A stretch of 64,000 nucleotides of DNA from Moanibacter sp964542645 (GTDB lineage Bacteria > Verrucomicrobiota > Verrucomicrobiia > Opitutales > UBA2987): the NCBI GenBank assembly GCA_964542645.1, contig CAZIUG010000008.1, forward strand, positions 62,001-126,000, in the 5' to 3' direction. The translations under genes were made by a program, and so were the position numbers. The notes beneath the pieces are model-generated. The model saw only the letters and a list, made by a program, of their open reading frames with translations. It did no database searches and had not been told where the DNA came from. Below are positions 24,942-32,959 of the stretch, one piece after another (the first letter of the stretch is position 1; the number at the start of each line of letters is the position of its first letter).

Positions 24942-25389
24942 CCATGTTACAATTGTCGTCGCCGATTTAGATCGATCCATCCAGTTCTATGTTGAACTTC
25001 TTGGTTTCCGTTTCGACGCCCGCTCTTCCCTCGAGGGTGATTGGATTAATAGTATCATGAATCTTGAAAATGTTAAAGCTGAGGTTGCATTTGTAACTTC
25101 TCCGGAAGGAGGAGCCAGAATAGAACTCCTAAGATTCGAGCGTCCAAAAGGTAAGCCCCATATCCCGAATTCATTTCCTCACACACCGGGACTCAGACAC
25201 ATCGCGTTTAAAATCAAAAACATGGAGGATGTTATCTCCCGATTAGAAGACGCCGGGGTATCCATCCTTTCACCACCAATTCGGGTTCCACATGAAGTCG
25301 TTAAACTTACCACAGCAAACAAGGCGCTTTGTTATTTTCATGATCCAGATGGTATTCTAGTGGAGTTAGCAGAGTACTATACGGATTGA
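24928..25389 (+). CDS. VOC (glyoxalase/bleomycin-resistance) family protein
   Basis: A 153-residue vicinal-oxygen-chelate protein built from two beta-alpha-beta-beta-beta modules. Likely metal ligands are H6 (DHVTIVV), E70 (ARIELLRF), the His of LRHIAFK and the Glu of GILVELAEY. Members include lactoylglutathione lyase, methylmalonyl-CoA epimerase and extradiol dioxygenases; length and pattern fit a lyase or epimerase but do not decide. It is coupled to the acyltransferase upstream (14-base overlap) and lies 55 bases before the ferredoxin oxidoreductase genes, so all four may form one operon. Confidence 0.88.
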   Translation: MAIIDHVTIVVADLDRSIQFYVELLGFRFDARSSLEGDWINSIMNLENVKAEVAFVTSPEGGARIELLRFERPKGKPHIPNSFPHTPGLRHIAFKIKNMEDVISRLEDAGVSILSPPIRVPHEVVKLTTANKALCYFHDPDGILVELAEYYTD

Positions 25390-25444
25390 ATCTTGACTTA
25401 CCAACTCAGGAAAAATTAGAAGTATTCGTTTGGATTGTTGTCTG

Positions 25445-27250
25445 ATGACAAAAGTTGACTTTACTATTGCGATCGGAGGTGCTGCTGGGCAAGGCATTGC
25501 TACGCCGGGTAATATCCTTGCTCGAATCTTTGCCAGGAGGGGGCTAAGTCTAAATGCCTACAACGCATATCAGTCCCTTATTCGTGGTGGACATACTTTT
25601 TTGACAATGCGTGTGAGCGATGGACCTGTTCGCTCCATGAGTGACAAAATCGACGTTTTTATTCCCCTCAACCAGGATACCATGGATCGTCACCTCCGAC
25701 ATCTAAAGGCCGGGGCGGCCGTCCTCTATGATGGGGATAAACTCAAACACGGAGATGTGGAAGAGGGAGTACAAGTCTGCCCCCTACCTCTGAAAGAACT
25801 TATTCAAGGTAACCGATTGGCGGGCAATACCGTCGCAATTGCCGTAACCCTACGGATGCTAGGAATAGAATTTGAGATGCTAGAAGACTCTCTCACTCAG
25901 ATCTTCAAACGTAAAGGGGATGAGGTAGTTAACCAAAATGTGGATATTGCAAAGGGCGCCTATCAATACGCTGAAGACAATTTCACCCAATTACCCTACG
26001 AAGTTCCTCGGTTTGAAAAAGGTAAAGCAGTTCTTACCGGAAACATGGCTACTGCAATGGGCGGCATCGCCGCCGGTGTTAAGTTCTATGCCGCATATCC
26101 TATGAGTCCCTCTACAGGAGTACTTCAATACTTTGCGGATCATGCTCGAAAGCTGGATATCATGGTTCGTCAGGTTGAGGATGAAATCGGTGTGATGAAT
26201 ATGGTTATAGGGGCTGCCCACGCTGGGTGCCGGGCAATGTGTGCAACCTCTGGCGGCGGCTTTGCGCTTATGACTGAAGCCATCGGAATGTCCGGCATGT
26301 TGGAAACTCCGATTGTCTGCGTCGATGTGCAACGGGCAGGACCCGCAACTGGAGTCCCGACAAAAACTGAGCAGGGAGACCTCTGGCAAATTCTCGGGGC
26401 TGGTCAGGGCGACTATCCCAAGATTGTCGTTGCCCCCACTTCAATTCCAGACTTGTTCAAGACTATTCCTGAACTCTTTAACCTGGTCGACAAATACCAG
26501 TGTCCCGGACTCGTTCTCTCGGATCTTCTAATATCCGAAGGAACTGCCAGCGTCGATCAAGATGAACTCGACTTCGCGGTAAAAATTGATCGGGGTGAGA
26601 CGATCTTTCCAAACGGAAACAATGGAACTGAAAACGCCTATGGTGGCTACAATGATAGTACCTATTTGCGCTATCTAAATAGCGAAAGTGGAATCTCACC
26701 ACGTGCCGTACCTGGAGTTCCCGGTCACATCCATATTGCCGCTAGCGATGAACACGATGAGGACGGAGTCCTGATTAGCGACGAATTCACCCATCCTCAC
26801 AAACGGAGAAAAATGGTTGAAAAGCGTGGTCGAAAAATGGAGACGGTGGTCGAGGACATCGCCCCGCCGGAACTGATCGGACCAGAAGACGCGGAAGTTA
26901 CACTAATTGGTTTCGGCTCGACCTCAGGAGTGATTCGGGAGGCAGTAGAGAAACTAGCTGGAGAGGAAGCAATCGTGGCTAGTCATCTCCCAATCAAATG
27001 GATCGTCCCCTTCCACTCTAATGTTGTTTTAGAAGTCCTCAAAAAATCAAATCGTGTAATCATAGTTGAAAACAACTACAGCGGCCAGTTTGCACGTTTC
27101 TTAAAGGCAGAGACCGGGTTCACTGCACATGGATATATTCGTAAATACGATGGTGAACCCTTTATGCCCCATCATATTGTCGATTCAGTTAAAGAACAAT
27201 TGGATGGAAAAACTGATTGTTCCGTCCCTCAACATGAATTTATCGTCTAG
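25445..27250 (+). CDS. korA: 2-oxoacid:acceptor oxidoreductase, fused gamma-alpha subunit
   Basis: A 601-residue KorA/VorA-type subunit. The first about 180 residues are the gamma domain (GGAAGQGIATPGNILARIFARRG, SLIRGGHTFLTMRVS); residues about 195-590 are the alpha (pyrimidine-binding) domain with GNMATAMGGIAAGVKFYAAYPMSPST and RQVEDEIGVMNMVIGAAHAG. With KorB it oxidatively decarboxylates a 2-oxoacid (2-oxoglutarate is commonest for this fused form) and reduces ferredoxin. I start at ATG 25445; a TTG five codons earlier is open but unsupported. An insertion rich in acidic residues and histidines (around 440-470, DEHDEDGV) sits before the C-terminal domain. It is followed after 4 bases by korB. 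Confidence 0.92.
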   Translation: MTKVDFTIAIGGAAGQGIATPGNILARIFARRGLSLNAYNAYQSLIRGGHTFLTMRVSDGPVRSMSDKIDVFIPLNQDTMDRHLRHLKAGAAVLYDGDKLKHGDVEEGVQVCPLPLKELIQGNRLAGNTVAIAVTLRMLGIEFEMLEDSLTQIFKRKGDEVVNQNVDIAKGAYQYAEDNFTQLPYEVPRFEKGKAVLTGNMATAMGGIAAGVKFYAAYPMSPSTGVLQYFADHARKLDIMVRQVEDEIGVMNMVIGAAHAGCRAMCATSGGGFALMTEAIGMSGMLETPIVCVDVQRAGPATGVPTKTEQGDLWQILGAGQGDYPKIVVAPTSIPDLFKTIPELFNLVDKYQCPGLVLSDLLISEGTASVDQDELDFAVKIDRGETIFPNGNNGTENAYGGYNDSTYLRYLNSESGISPRAVPGVPGHIHIAASDEHDEDGVLISDEFTHPHKRRKMVEKRGRKMETVVEDIAPPELIGPEDAEVTLIGFGSTSGVIREAVEKLAGEEAIVASHLPIKWIVPFHSNVVLEVLKKSNRVIIVENNYSGQFARFLKAETGFTAHGYIRKYDGEPFMPHHIVDSVKEQLDGKTDCSVPQHEFIV

Positions 27251-27254
27251 GAAA

Positions 27255-28166
27255 ATGAGCACTTTAACTACAGAGCCTCCACCAAGAGAACAAACGCTAG
27301 AGAAAGATACATACAAGGGGAAAATTCATCCCGATTGGTGTCCTGGGTGCGGTGATTTTTCCGTCCTAAACGCTCTTCAGAAAGCACTTTTTGAACTCGG
27401 TATCGAACCCTATAATGTTCTTGTCGTAAGTGGCATTGGATGCTCTTCCAATCTTCCAGGATTTATCAATGCATACGGAATGCATACCCTACACGGACGC
27501 GCCTTGGCTGTAGCCACGGGTGCTAAATTAGCTAATCATAAGTTGAAGGTCATTGCAACCGGAGGCGATGGTGATGGATATGGGATCGGAGGAAATCACT
27601 TTCTCCATACAATGAGACGCAATATCGACCTCACATATATCGTGATGGACAACCAGATATATGGGTTGACTACAGGACAGACATCACCCACGAGCTCCAA
27701 GGGTATGAAAACCAAAAGCACGCCGCACGGAAACGTTGAAAATCCAATAAATCCACTACCTCTCGCCATGGTAGGCGGTGCTACCTACATTGCCCGGGGA
27801 TTCAGTGGTAAGCAAAAACATCTTGTCGATCTGATGAAGGGTGCCATCATGCATGAAGGGTTCTCTCTGGTCGATGTTTTCAGCCCCTGTGTCACCTACA
27901 ATAAAGACAATACTTATAAGTGGTTCACTCCTCGGGTAAAGATCGTCGAGGAAGAGGAGAATTATGATCCAACTAATTTCCATACAGCCATCGATAGGGC
28001 TTATGAGTGGGGCGATGAAATTCCTATAGGTCTAATCTGGCATCGCACCGATCTTCCTTCTCTGGAATCTCTCGAACCAGTCTTAGAAAAAGGTGGTCCC
28101 CTCGCCCATCGGCCGCTCGGGATTTCTTCTGAAGAGGCCCAAGGCCTAATCGCTGAGCTCTTGTAG
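27255..28166 (+). CDS. korB: 2-oxoacid:acceptor oxidoreductase, beta subunit
   Basis: A 303-residue TPP-binding subunit. C29-P-G-C32 begins the 4Fe-4S/TPP region, with further cysteine C63 (GIGCSSN); the TPP-Mg motif is GDGDGYGIGGNH (104-115), followed by NQIYGLTTGQTSPTS, typical of 2-oxoglutarate and branched-chain types. ATG 27255 is chosen because AGGAAA directly precedes it and because earlier in-frame codons would lie inside korA. It forms the enzyme with the fused gamma-alpha subunit and links central carbon oxidation to low-potential ferredoxin. No ferredoxin (delta) subunit gene follows, so a separate ferredoxin must serve it. Confidence 0.93.
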   Translation: MSTLTTEPPPREQTLEKDTYKGKIHPDWCPGCGDFSVLNALQKALFELGIEPYNVLVVSGIGCSSNLPGFINAYGMHTLHGRALAVATGAKLANHKLKVIATGGDGDGYGIGGNHFLHTMRRNIDLTYIVMDNQIYGLTTGQTSPTSSKGMKTKSTPHGNVENPINPLPLAMVGGATYIARGFSGKQKHLVDLMKGAIMHEGFSLVDVFSPCVTYNKDNTYKWFTPRVKIVEEEENYDPTNFHTAIDRAYEWGDEIPIGLIWHRTDLPSLESLEPVLEKGGPLAHRPLGISSEEAQGLIAELL

Positions 28167-28215
28167 ATATCATCTAGCGGAAAACGCGGATTAGGTATAG
28201 GTAGAGAATCTCACG

Positions 28216-28242
28216 GTTAAAGAGGATCTCAGCTCTTTTAAC
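28216..28242. terminator. Possible terminator hairpin after korB
   Basis: GTTAAAGAG pairs with CTCTTTTAAC (one bulged base) across an 8-base loop. It lies 50 bases past the korB stop. There is no clean T-run, so intrinsic termination is only possible. Confidence 0.3.
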
Positions 28243-28332
28243 GACCCTGTTCAATTCATCCTGCCAAGGGATGGCCAAAATACTTTTCTTCTCACTTTAA
28301 GAGTTGGTTAAAGGAGTTTTACTCCGCTTGAA

Positions 28333-28363
28333 GTTAGGCCCGTTTTAGGGCTCTTGTCCTAAC
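28333..28363. terminator. Second hairpin in the korB/trpF convergent spacer
   Basis: GTTAGG at 28333 pairs with CCTAAC ending 28363, with an inner CCC/GGG pair. The position between two converging genes suits a two-way terminator; the sequence support is modest. Confidence 0.3.
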
Positions 28364-28408
28364 CTTTGTCTAGGTAATCTGCCTTAAGACCAACAGAAGG
28401 TCATTGAT

Positions 28409-29053
28409 TTATTTATCAGAAAGTGTCTGGAAAAGCTCTTCCATTTTTCGAGCATCCTTCTTACCTGGGGACGATTCAACACCACTGTTTACATCGATGA
28501 AATGAGTTCTTGATTGAGTGATTGCTTCGCTCACATTTCCAGAATTCAACCCACCTGCCAAGATCCATCGATGTTGAGGATGTCGATCTTGAAGGCTAGC
28601 AAAATGAGCCCAATCTCGGGTTTTACCTGTGCCGCCAAATAATTCCTCGGAATAGGAGTCTGTTACGATCGTTGAGCAACAATCCAGCACTTCTACAGGA
28701 AAGTGTTTCCCTGGCGGAATTCTAGGAGCCAGCCATAGTCGATCCCGGCCCACTATCACCAACCACTCCGCCAATCGGCGCCACCCGTTAGCCACATCAA
28801 AATGAATCTGAAACTTGTCGAAGCCCAATCCCAGATATTCCTCAAGAACATGGGGAGGTGTTTCTACATCGACCAGAACACGCTTTCCTTTGGGAATTGA
28901 GGGTATAAGAGAACTCGCCTTATCGATCGAAACACTCCGTGGAGACGGCCCGTAAAGATTAATTCCAATAGCATCTGCATCCAGCTTCACGGCACATTCA
29001 ATATCATTGAGACGAGTCATCCCACATACCTTTACCTTAACTCGTCTACTCAT
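28409..29053 (-). CDS. trpF: Phosphoribosylanthranilate isomerase
   Basis: A 214-residue (beta/alpha)8 enzyme of tryptophan synthesis converting PRA to CdRP. The start VKVCGMTRLNDIECAVKLDADAIG gives the catalytic Cys in KVCGMT; the general acid Asp lies in TDSYSEELFGGTGKTRDW, and WILAGGLNSGNVSEAI plus DVNSGVESSPGKKDARKM bind phosphate. It is full length. Its first codons overlap the end of hemD by 8 bases, so it is translated with the haem genes rather than with trp genes, an uncommon neighbourhood. Confidence 0.95.
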   Translation of the reverse strand: MSRRVKVKVCGMTRLNDIECAVKLDADAIGINLYGPSPRSVSIDKASSLIPSIPKGKRVLVDVETPPHVLEEYLGLGFDKFQIHFDVANGWRRLAEWLVIVGRDRLWLAPRIPPGKHFPVEVLDCCSTIVTDSYSEELFGGTGKTRDWAHFASLQDRHPQHRWILAGGLNSGNVSEAITQSRTHFIDVNSGVESSPGKKDARKMEELFQTLSDK

Positions 29054-29846
29054 CGAATTCCTTGATTAGTGTAGTCACCATTCCGTCAGTGGACTGCTCC
29101 TCTGCTTCCATATCTACCCGCATACCTAATTTTTTCATCGTTCCAGATGTGATTGGGCCGATACTGCAAGTAAGCGGAAGGATTGCGCCACCCTTAAGCT
29201 TCAGAGACGCTGACTGATCGGAGAAAGTTCTAACTGCTGAGGAACTGGTGAAGAGGATAGCATCAGCGCCTTTTTTCCGAAAGTCGCGTACATCCGGTGA
29301 ATTTGAAATGTCCTTTGCAACCGTCCGGTAAACCTGCAAGGTATCCACGATTGCTCGGGCTTTTTCTAGACGCTTAACCAGGACATCTCGATTTAGATTA
29401 CCGGTAACGACAAGGATTTTCGTATTATCGAGAGTCTGCTGTACCTCCAACACTCTAGCCAACTCCTCTGAAACGGGTTTCTCAGGAACTACTTCGACTT
29501 TAAGATGAAGATTCTCAATGGCGCTTGCTGTGGCTTTCCCTATAGCGGCAATACGAACCAACCCAAGTGCGCGAATATCAATGAACCACTTGAAAAAGAT
29601 ATCAAAAAAAAACCGCACTCCGTTAGCACTCGTGAACACCAGCCACTCGTAACTATTGATTTCCGTAAAAACATCCTCAACCGTCTCCTTATCCAAATCA
29701 GGTTGGATCTCGATCAAGGGCAATTCTATAACATCTGCTCCCGCCTTCCGCAACTTGCTACTAAGACCCCCAGCTTGGTCTGTGTTGCGAGTTACGATTA
29801 TTCTACGTCCTGCTAGAGGAAGAGATATCTCACTTTTCTGGGTCAT
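29046..29846 (-). CDS. hemD: Uroporphyrinogen-III synthase
   Basis: A 266-residue HemD with two similar alpha/beta domains (about 1-40 plus 170-266, and 40-165). The family is poorly conserved, but GRRIIVTRNTDQAGGLSSKLRKAGADVIELPLIEI at the start, WLVFTSANGVRFFF, IAAIGKATASAI and ILFTSSSAVRTF are its usual landmarks. It closes and inverts ring D of hydroxymethylbilane. It overlaps hemC by 4 bases and trpF by 8 bases, consistent with translational coupling along hemC-hemD-trpF. Confidence 0.94.
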   Translation of the reverse strand: MTQKSEISLPLAGRRIIVTRNTDQAGGLSSKLRKAGADVIELPLIEIQPDLDKETVEDVFTEINSYEWLVFTSANGVRFFFDIFFKWFIDIRALGLVRIAAIGKATASAIENLHLKVEVVPEKPVSEELARVLEVQQTLDNTKILVVTGNLNRDVLVKRLEKARAIVDTLQVYRTVAKDISNSPDVRDFRKKGADAILFTSSSAVRTFSDQSASLKLKGGAILPLTCSIGPITSGTMKKLGMRVDMEAEEQSTDGMVTTLIKEFDE

Positions 29847-30703
29847 ACTGTTTTCAAATCGCCAACAATTCGATCGATCGCCTTCTCAAGTTTTTCTTTG
29901 CCTTCGTCTCTAACCTCATACCGTTTAAATCCCGACTTCTCATGGTAAACCAGAAACTCGCCATCACTCCAATGAGCTCCTACAGCACTATGACAACCTA
30001 AACCCAGCTTCTTCAATAGGAGTTTCTCTATACGCACTGCTAGTCCCGTTTCCCTATCACCAATATTTCTGAATCGGTTTCGATCATTTGAGCGAATCTC
30101 CATCGCGATTGCACCCTGTCCCGCCGCCGGTACCATCTCTTCAAGATCTAGAGGATCGAAGCTTAGCCCGGGCCACGATTCAATACCAAGCCTCTTCAAA
30201 CCTGCCGCAGCTAGAATTGTTGCATCCGCAAATCCCTTCGAGACTTTCTCCAAACGGGTCGACACATTCCCCCGAATACCGACCCAATCGGCATCAGGGA
30301 AACGGAAACAAGCCTGCGCCCTTCGCCGCGGGCTACCGCTCGCTATGGTCTTAGGCTTACCCGCTGAATCTGACCTAACAAAAACATCGTGAACGGAATC
30401 TCTGGGTAGATAGCCCACTACATCAAGTCCACCTTCCAAGACAGCTGGGAGGTCTTTTGCGCTGTGCACAGCAATATCTGCTTTACCCTCAAGTAAAGCA
30501 ACTTCGAGTTCCTTGGTAAACAGTCCCTTCCCTCCCTGTTCTTCCAAACTCCAATCCCTTCTCTGATCACCCGTCGTAGTTAGTTTGAGAACCGAGACAT
30601 CGGTCCCAGGAAAACATTTACCTAGAAAGACCCGAACTAATTCACACTGGGCCAGAGCAAGAGGGCTCCCTCGGGTAGCAAGAATAATGTTCTCCTCACT
30701 CAT
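29843..30703 (-). CDS. hemC: Porphobilinogen deaminase (hydroxymethylbilane synthase)
   Basis: A 286-residue HemC. ATRGSPLALAQ opens domain 1, D84 in VHSAKDLP is the catalytic Asp, and C237 in GLGCHSAVG carries the dipyrromethane cofactor. Basic substrate residues ASGSPRRRAQ and GIRGNVSTRL are present. I start at ATG 30703 (MSEENIILATRGS), which gives the standard N-terminus; the frame is open a further 25 codons but that stretch is not HemC-like and overlaps a short unrelated frame. The C-terminal domain is shorter than the usual about 310-residue enzyme. Confidence 0.95.
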   Translation of the reverse strand: MSEENIILATRGSPLALAQCELVRVFLGKCFPGTDVSVLKLTTTGDQRRDWSLEEQGGKGLFTKELEVALLEGKADIAVHSAKDLPAVLEGGLDVVGYLPRDSVHDVFVRSDSAGKPKTIASGSPRRRAQACFRFPDADWVGIRGNVSTRLEKVSKGFADATILAAAGLKRLGIESWPGLSFDPLDLEEMVPAAGQGAIAMEIRSNDRNRFRNIGDRETGLAVRIEKLLLKKLGLGCHSAVGAHWSDGEFLVYHEKSGFKRYEVRDEGKEKLEKAIDRIVGDLKTV

Positions 30704-30710
30704 GATATAT

Positions 30711-30890
30711 TTATTCCAATTCAAATTGAACTCGACCCAATGATTGCCATCCCAAAACAACCTCGAAGAGTTCACCAAGTCCGATATCAGATGCGACCAT
30801 AGCTTTAGAGCGAGGATTTATATCTCGATTTCTTAGATACGGATAGCTGTACAACAACCGCTGAATGGGCAAAGTTTCATCTAGAGGCAA
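30711..30890 (-). CDS. Short uncharacterised protein directly upstream of hemC (tentative)
   Basis: A 59-residue frame from TTG 30890 to TAA 30711, ending 7 bases before the hemC start, a spacing typical of coupled genes. The translation (MPLDETLPIQRLLYSYPYLR, then NRDINPRSK, AMVASDIGLGELFEVVLGW, ends RVQFELE) has balanced, protein-like composition, with an aromatic/basic first half and an amphipathic helix. I recognise no family. An in-frame TAG at 30903-30905 interrupts a further 31 open codons upstream, so it may instead be the surviving 3' part of a longer broken gene. Confidence 0.4.
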   Translation of the reverse strand: MPLDETLPIQRLLYSYPYLRNRDINPRSKAMVASDIGLGELFEVVLGWQSLGRVQFELE

Positions 30891-31063
30891 CCCACTTTCT
30901 AGCTAATATTCACTCAAGTCATGCCCCCTTGATTCATCAGAACCAACCTTCAAAGGCTGGGATTCCCTCCCTTGTTTTCTAACCTGATTCAAAGACTTTT
31001 AAACAATTAGGATACAAAGTCTCCCAATCCAATCACTGTCCTAAGGTAAAAGATCCTCCAGAT

Positions 31064-32089
31064 TCAATAAGCCGCTTGAGAACCTTTCAAATTGGTCTTT
31101 TTTACCCACGGCATAAGCGTACGTAAACGTCTTCCAACCGCCTCTATCGGATGTGAATCACCCGATTCTAAAAGAGCATCATAATTGGGCAAACCATCCT
31201 TGTACTCCTTAACCCATTCTTTAGCAAATTTTCCAGACTGCACATCCGTTAAGACTTTTCTCATAGCCTTGCGACTTTGTGACGAGATGACCTTAGGACC
31301 ACGAGAAATGTCCCCAAAAGTAGCGGTTTCGGATACTGTGAAACGCATTCCGGCAATGCCGCTCTCCACCATGATGTCGATTATCAATTTTAACTCGTGC
31401 AGGCACTCGTAATATGCCATCTCCGGTTGATATCCAGCCTCGACAAGAGTCTCGTAGCCCGCAAAAACAAGCGCACTAAGACCACCACAGAGTACCGCCT
31501 GTTCTCCGAACAAGTCGGTTTCCGTCTCTTCCTTAAAAGTAGTCTGAATTACCCCTGCGCGGGTCGCACCAATTCCCTTAGCCCATGCCAGGGCCAATTT
31601 CTTGGATCCCCTAGATGAACCCTTAAGTACCGAAATCAGCGCGGGAACACCCTTGCCTTCCAAATATTGAGTTCTCACGGTCTGCCCGATTCCCTTGGGC
31701 GCTACCATTATAACATCAACGCCTTTCGGAGGTTTAATAAGACCAAAGTGAATCGAAAACCCGTGCGTAAAGAGCAGCGTCTTGCCCTTTGTCAAGTTTG
31801 GCTCGATATCCTCCTTAAAGACCGCTGCTTGTTTCATATCGGGAACCGCCATCATGATGATGTCGGAGCGCCTTGTTGCCTCTGCTGTCATCGCCACTTC
31901 GAAGCCTTGTCGCTTAGCCACTCGAATCGATTTACTCTTAGGGTAAAGCCCAATGATTACTTTAAGCCCGCTGTCTTTAAGATTCTGGGCATGGGCGTGG
32001 CCTTGCGATCCGTATCCAATTACCGCAAGTGTTTTATTCTTTAGAATCCGAAGATCCGCGTCCTTGTTAGTGTATACTTTTGCAGGCAT
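31064..32089 (-). CDS. ilvC: Ketol-acid reductoisomerase (class I)
   Basis: A 341-residue KARI for valine/isoleucine synthesis. The NADPH motif is GYGSQGHAHAQNLKDSG; the phosphate-recognising loop reads LYPKSKSIRVAK. The catalytic His is in LFTHGFSIHFG, and Mg2+-binding acidic residues are in ETDLFGEQAVLCGG and ECLHELKLIIDIM. The C-terminal helical knot is the short, single-copy class I form. It lies 2 bases after ilvN, so the pair is translationally linked; the large acetolactate synthase subunit (ilvB) is not in the window. Confidence 0.97.
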   Translation of the reverse strand: MPAKVYTNKDADLRILKNKTLAVIGYGSQGHAHAQNLKDSGLKVIIGLYPKSKSIRVAKRQGFEVAMTAEATRRSDIIMMAVPDMKQAAVFKEDIEPNLTKGKTLLFTHGFSIHFGLIKPPKGVDVIMVAPKGIGQTVRTQYLEGKGVPALISVLKGSSRGSKKLALAWAKGIGATRAGVIQTTFKEETETDLFGEQAVLCGGLSALVFAGYETLVEAGYQPEMAYYECLHELKLIIDIMVESGIAGMRFTVSETATFGDISRGPKVISSQSRKAMRKVLTDVQSGKFAKEWVKEYKDGLPNYDALLESGDSHPIEAVGRRLRTLMPWVKKTNLKGSQAAY

Positions 32090-32091
32090 AA

Positions 32092-32598
32092 TTAGTCTAT
32101 CTTATCTTCGTTCCTAGGGTTTAATTTTCGAATACGGGGAAGAGCTGCACTACCTGTTCGAGCCATATCCTCTATCCCGTACGGAGCTATGATTTCAAGA
32201 AAACCTTCGATTTTGTTATCATCCCCCGTTAGTTCGACAATTAAATTTCGGGGAGAAACATCGATGATTTTAGCACGGAAAATATCACAGATCTGGATGA
32301 TTTCAGATCGATTCCCTTCCGCAGCAATTTTCACGATAACCAATTCGCGCGCAGCTAGTTCTCCTTCGGAGAAATCTTTCACGTCGATAACTTCAACTAA
32401 TTTTTTAAGTTGTTTAATACATTGGTCCAGTTGCTGCGTGTCACCCATGACTGTTGCAGTAATACGTGAAAATTTAGGATCGTGAGTAGGACCAACATTG
32501 AGGGTATCAATATTAAATCCTCTTCCACTGAAGAGGCCGGCAACTCGCGCCAGAACCCCAAAGTTGTTCTCAACAACAACAGATATGGTGTGCCTCAT
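32092..32598 (-). CDS. ilvN: Acetolactate synthase small (regulatory) subunit
   Basis: A 168-residue IlvN/IlvH. The N-terminal ACT domain (HTISVVVENNFGVLARVAGLFSGRGFNIDTLNVGPT) senses valine, and the second domain (LVIVKIAAEGNRSEIIQICDIFRAKIIDVSPRNLIVELTGD) activates the catalytic subunit. Full length compared with the E. coli IlvH type. Its partner ilvB is missing from the window, while ilvC follows after 2 bases. A tRNA-Val gene lies just upstream on the same strand, an apt neighbour but probably coincidental. Confidence 0.96.
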   Translation of the reverse strand: MRHTISVVVENNFGVLARVAGLFSGRGFNIDTLNVGPTHDPKFSRITATVMGDTQQLDQCIKQLKKLVEVIDVKDFSEGELAARELVIVKIAAEGNRSEIIQICDIFRAKIIDVSPRNLIVELTGDDNKIEGFLEIIAPYGIEDMARTGSAALPRIRKLNPRNEDKID

Positions 32599-32619
32599 CG
32601 GTCTTATTACTTAGCAATA

Positions 32620-32693
32620 TGGACGGCGGCGGGCTCGAACCGCCGACCTCCTGGGTGTAAACCAGACGCTCTAACCAACTGAGCTAGCCGTCC
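32620..32693 (-). tRNA. tRNA-Val (anticodon UAC)
   Basis: A 74-base cloverleaf read on the minus strand. Acceptor GGACGGC/GCCGTCC is fully paired; D arm GCTC/GAGC; anticodon stem TCTGG/CCAGG closing loop TTTACAC with anticodon TAC; five-base variable region AGGTC; T arm GGCGG-TTCGAGC-CCGCC; discriminator A. CCA is not encoded and would be added after transcription. It lies between asd and ilvN, all on the same strand. Confidence 0.96.
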
Positions 32694-32824
32694 GAAGGTC
32701 CTTTCCCCATGAAATCGACTCATAGTCGTGAGCTGCATCGCAGATATTGCAAGGTGAATCTGAATTCGTTATCCTAAATAATGATTTGTAGCAGAAACGG
32801 AATGAAAGAGCAAAGCTTTGATTG

Positions 32825-32846
32825 AATGCATCAGCGACGATGCATT
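32825..32846. repeat. Perfect 8-bp inverted repeat between asd and tRNA-Val
   Basis: AATGCATC, 6-base loop AGCGAC, GATGCATT. It sits downstream of the asd stop and upstream of the tRNA. There is no T-run on either side. It could be a processing or transcription-pausing hairpin. Confidence 0.4.
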
Positions 32847-32959
32847 AAACCGGGTTTTACGTATCTTGGTTTTTGTTCGTCGTCTTTCATCATTTTCTCG
32901 AAACACGGTCTTTTTACCCATAAAATCAACAATATAAATCCTAAAAGAGAAAGCGATGA

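Noticed and set aside
32769..32921. A 50-residue basic frame on the minus strand after asd (MGKKTVFRENDERRRTKTKI...), open further upstream into asd
   Set aside because: It looks somewhat like a small ribosomal protein but matches none I know, has no ribosome site, and contains the inverted repeat at 32825-32846.
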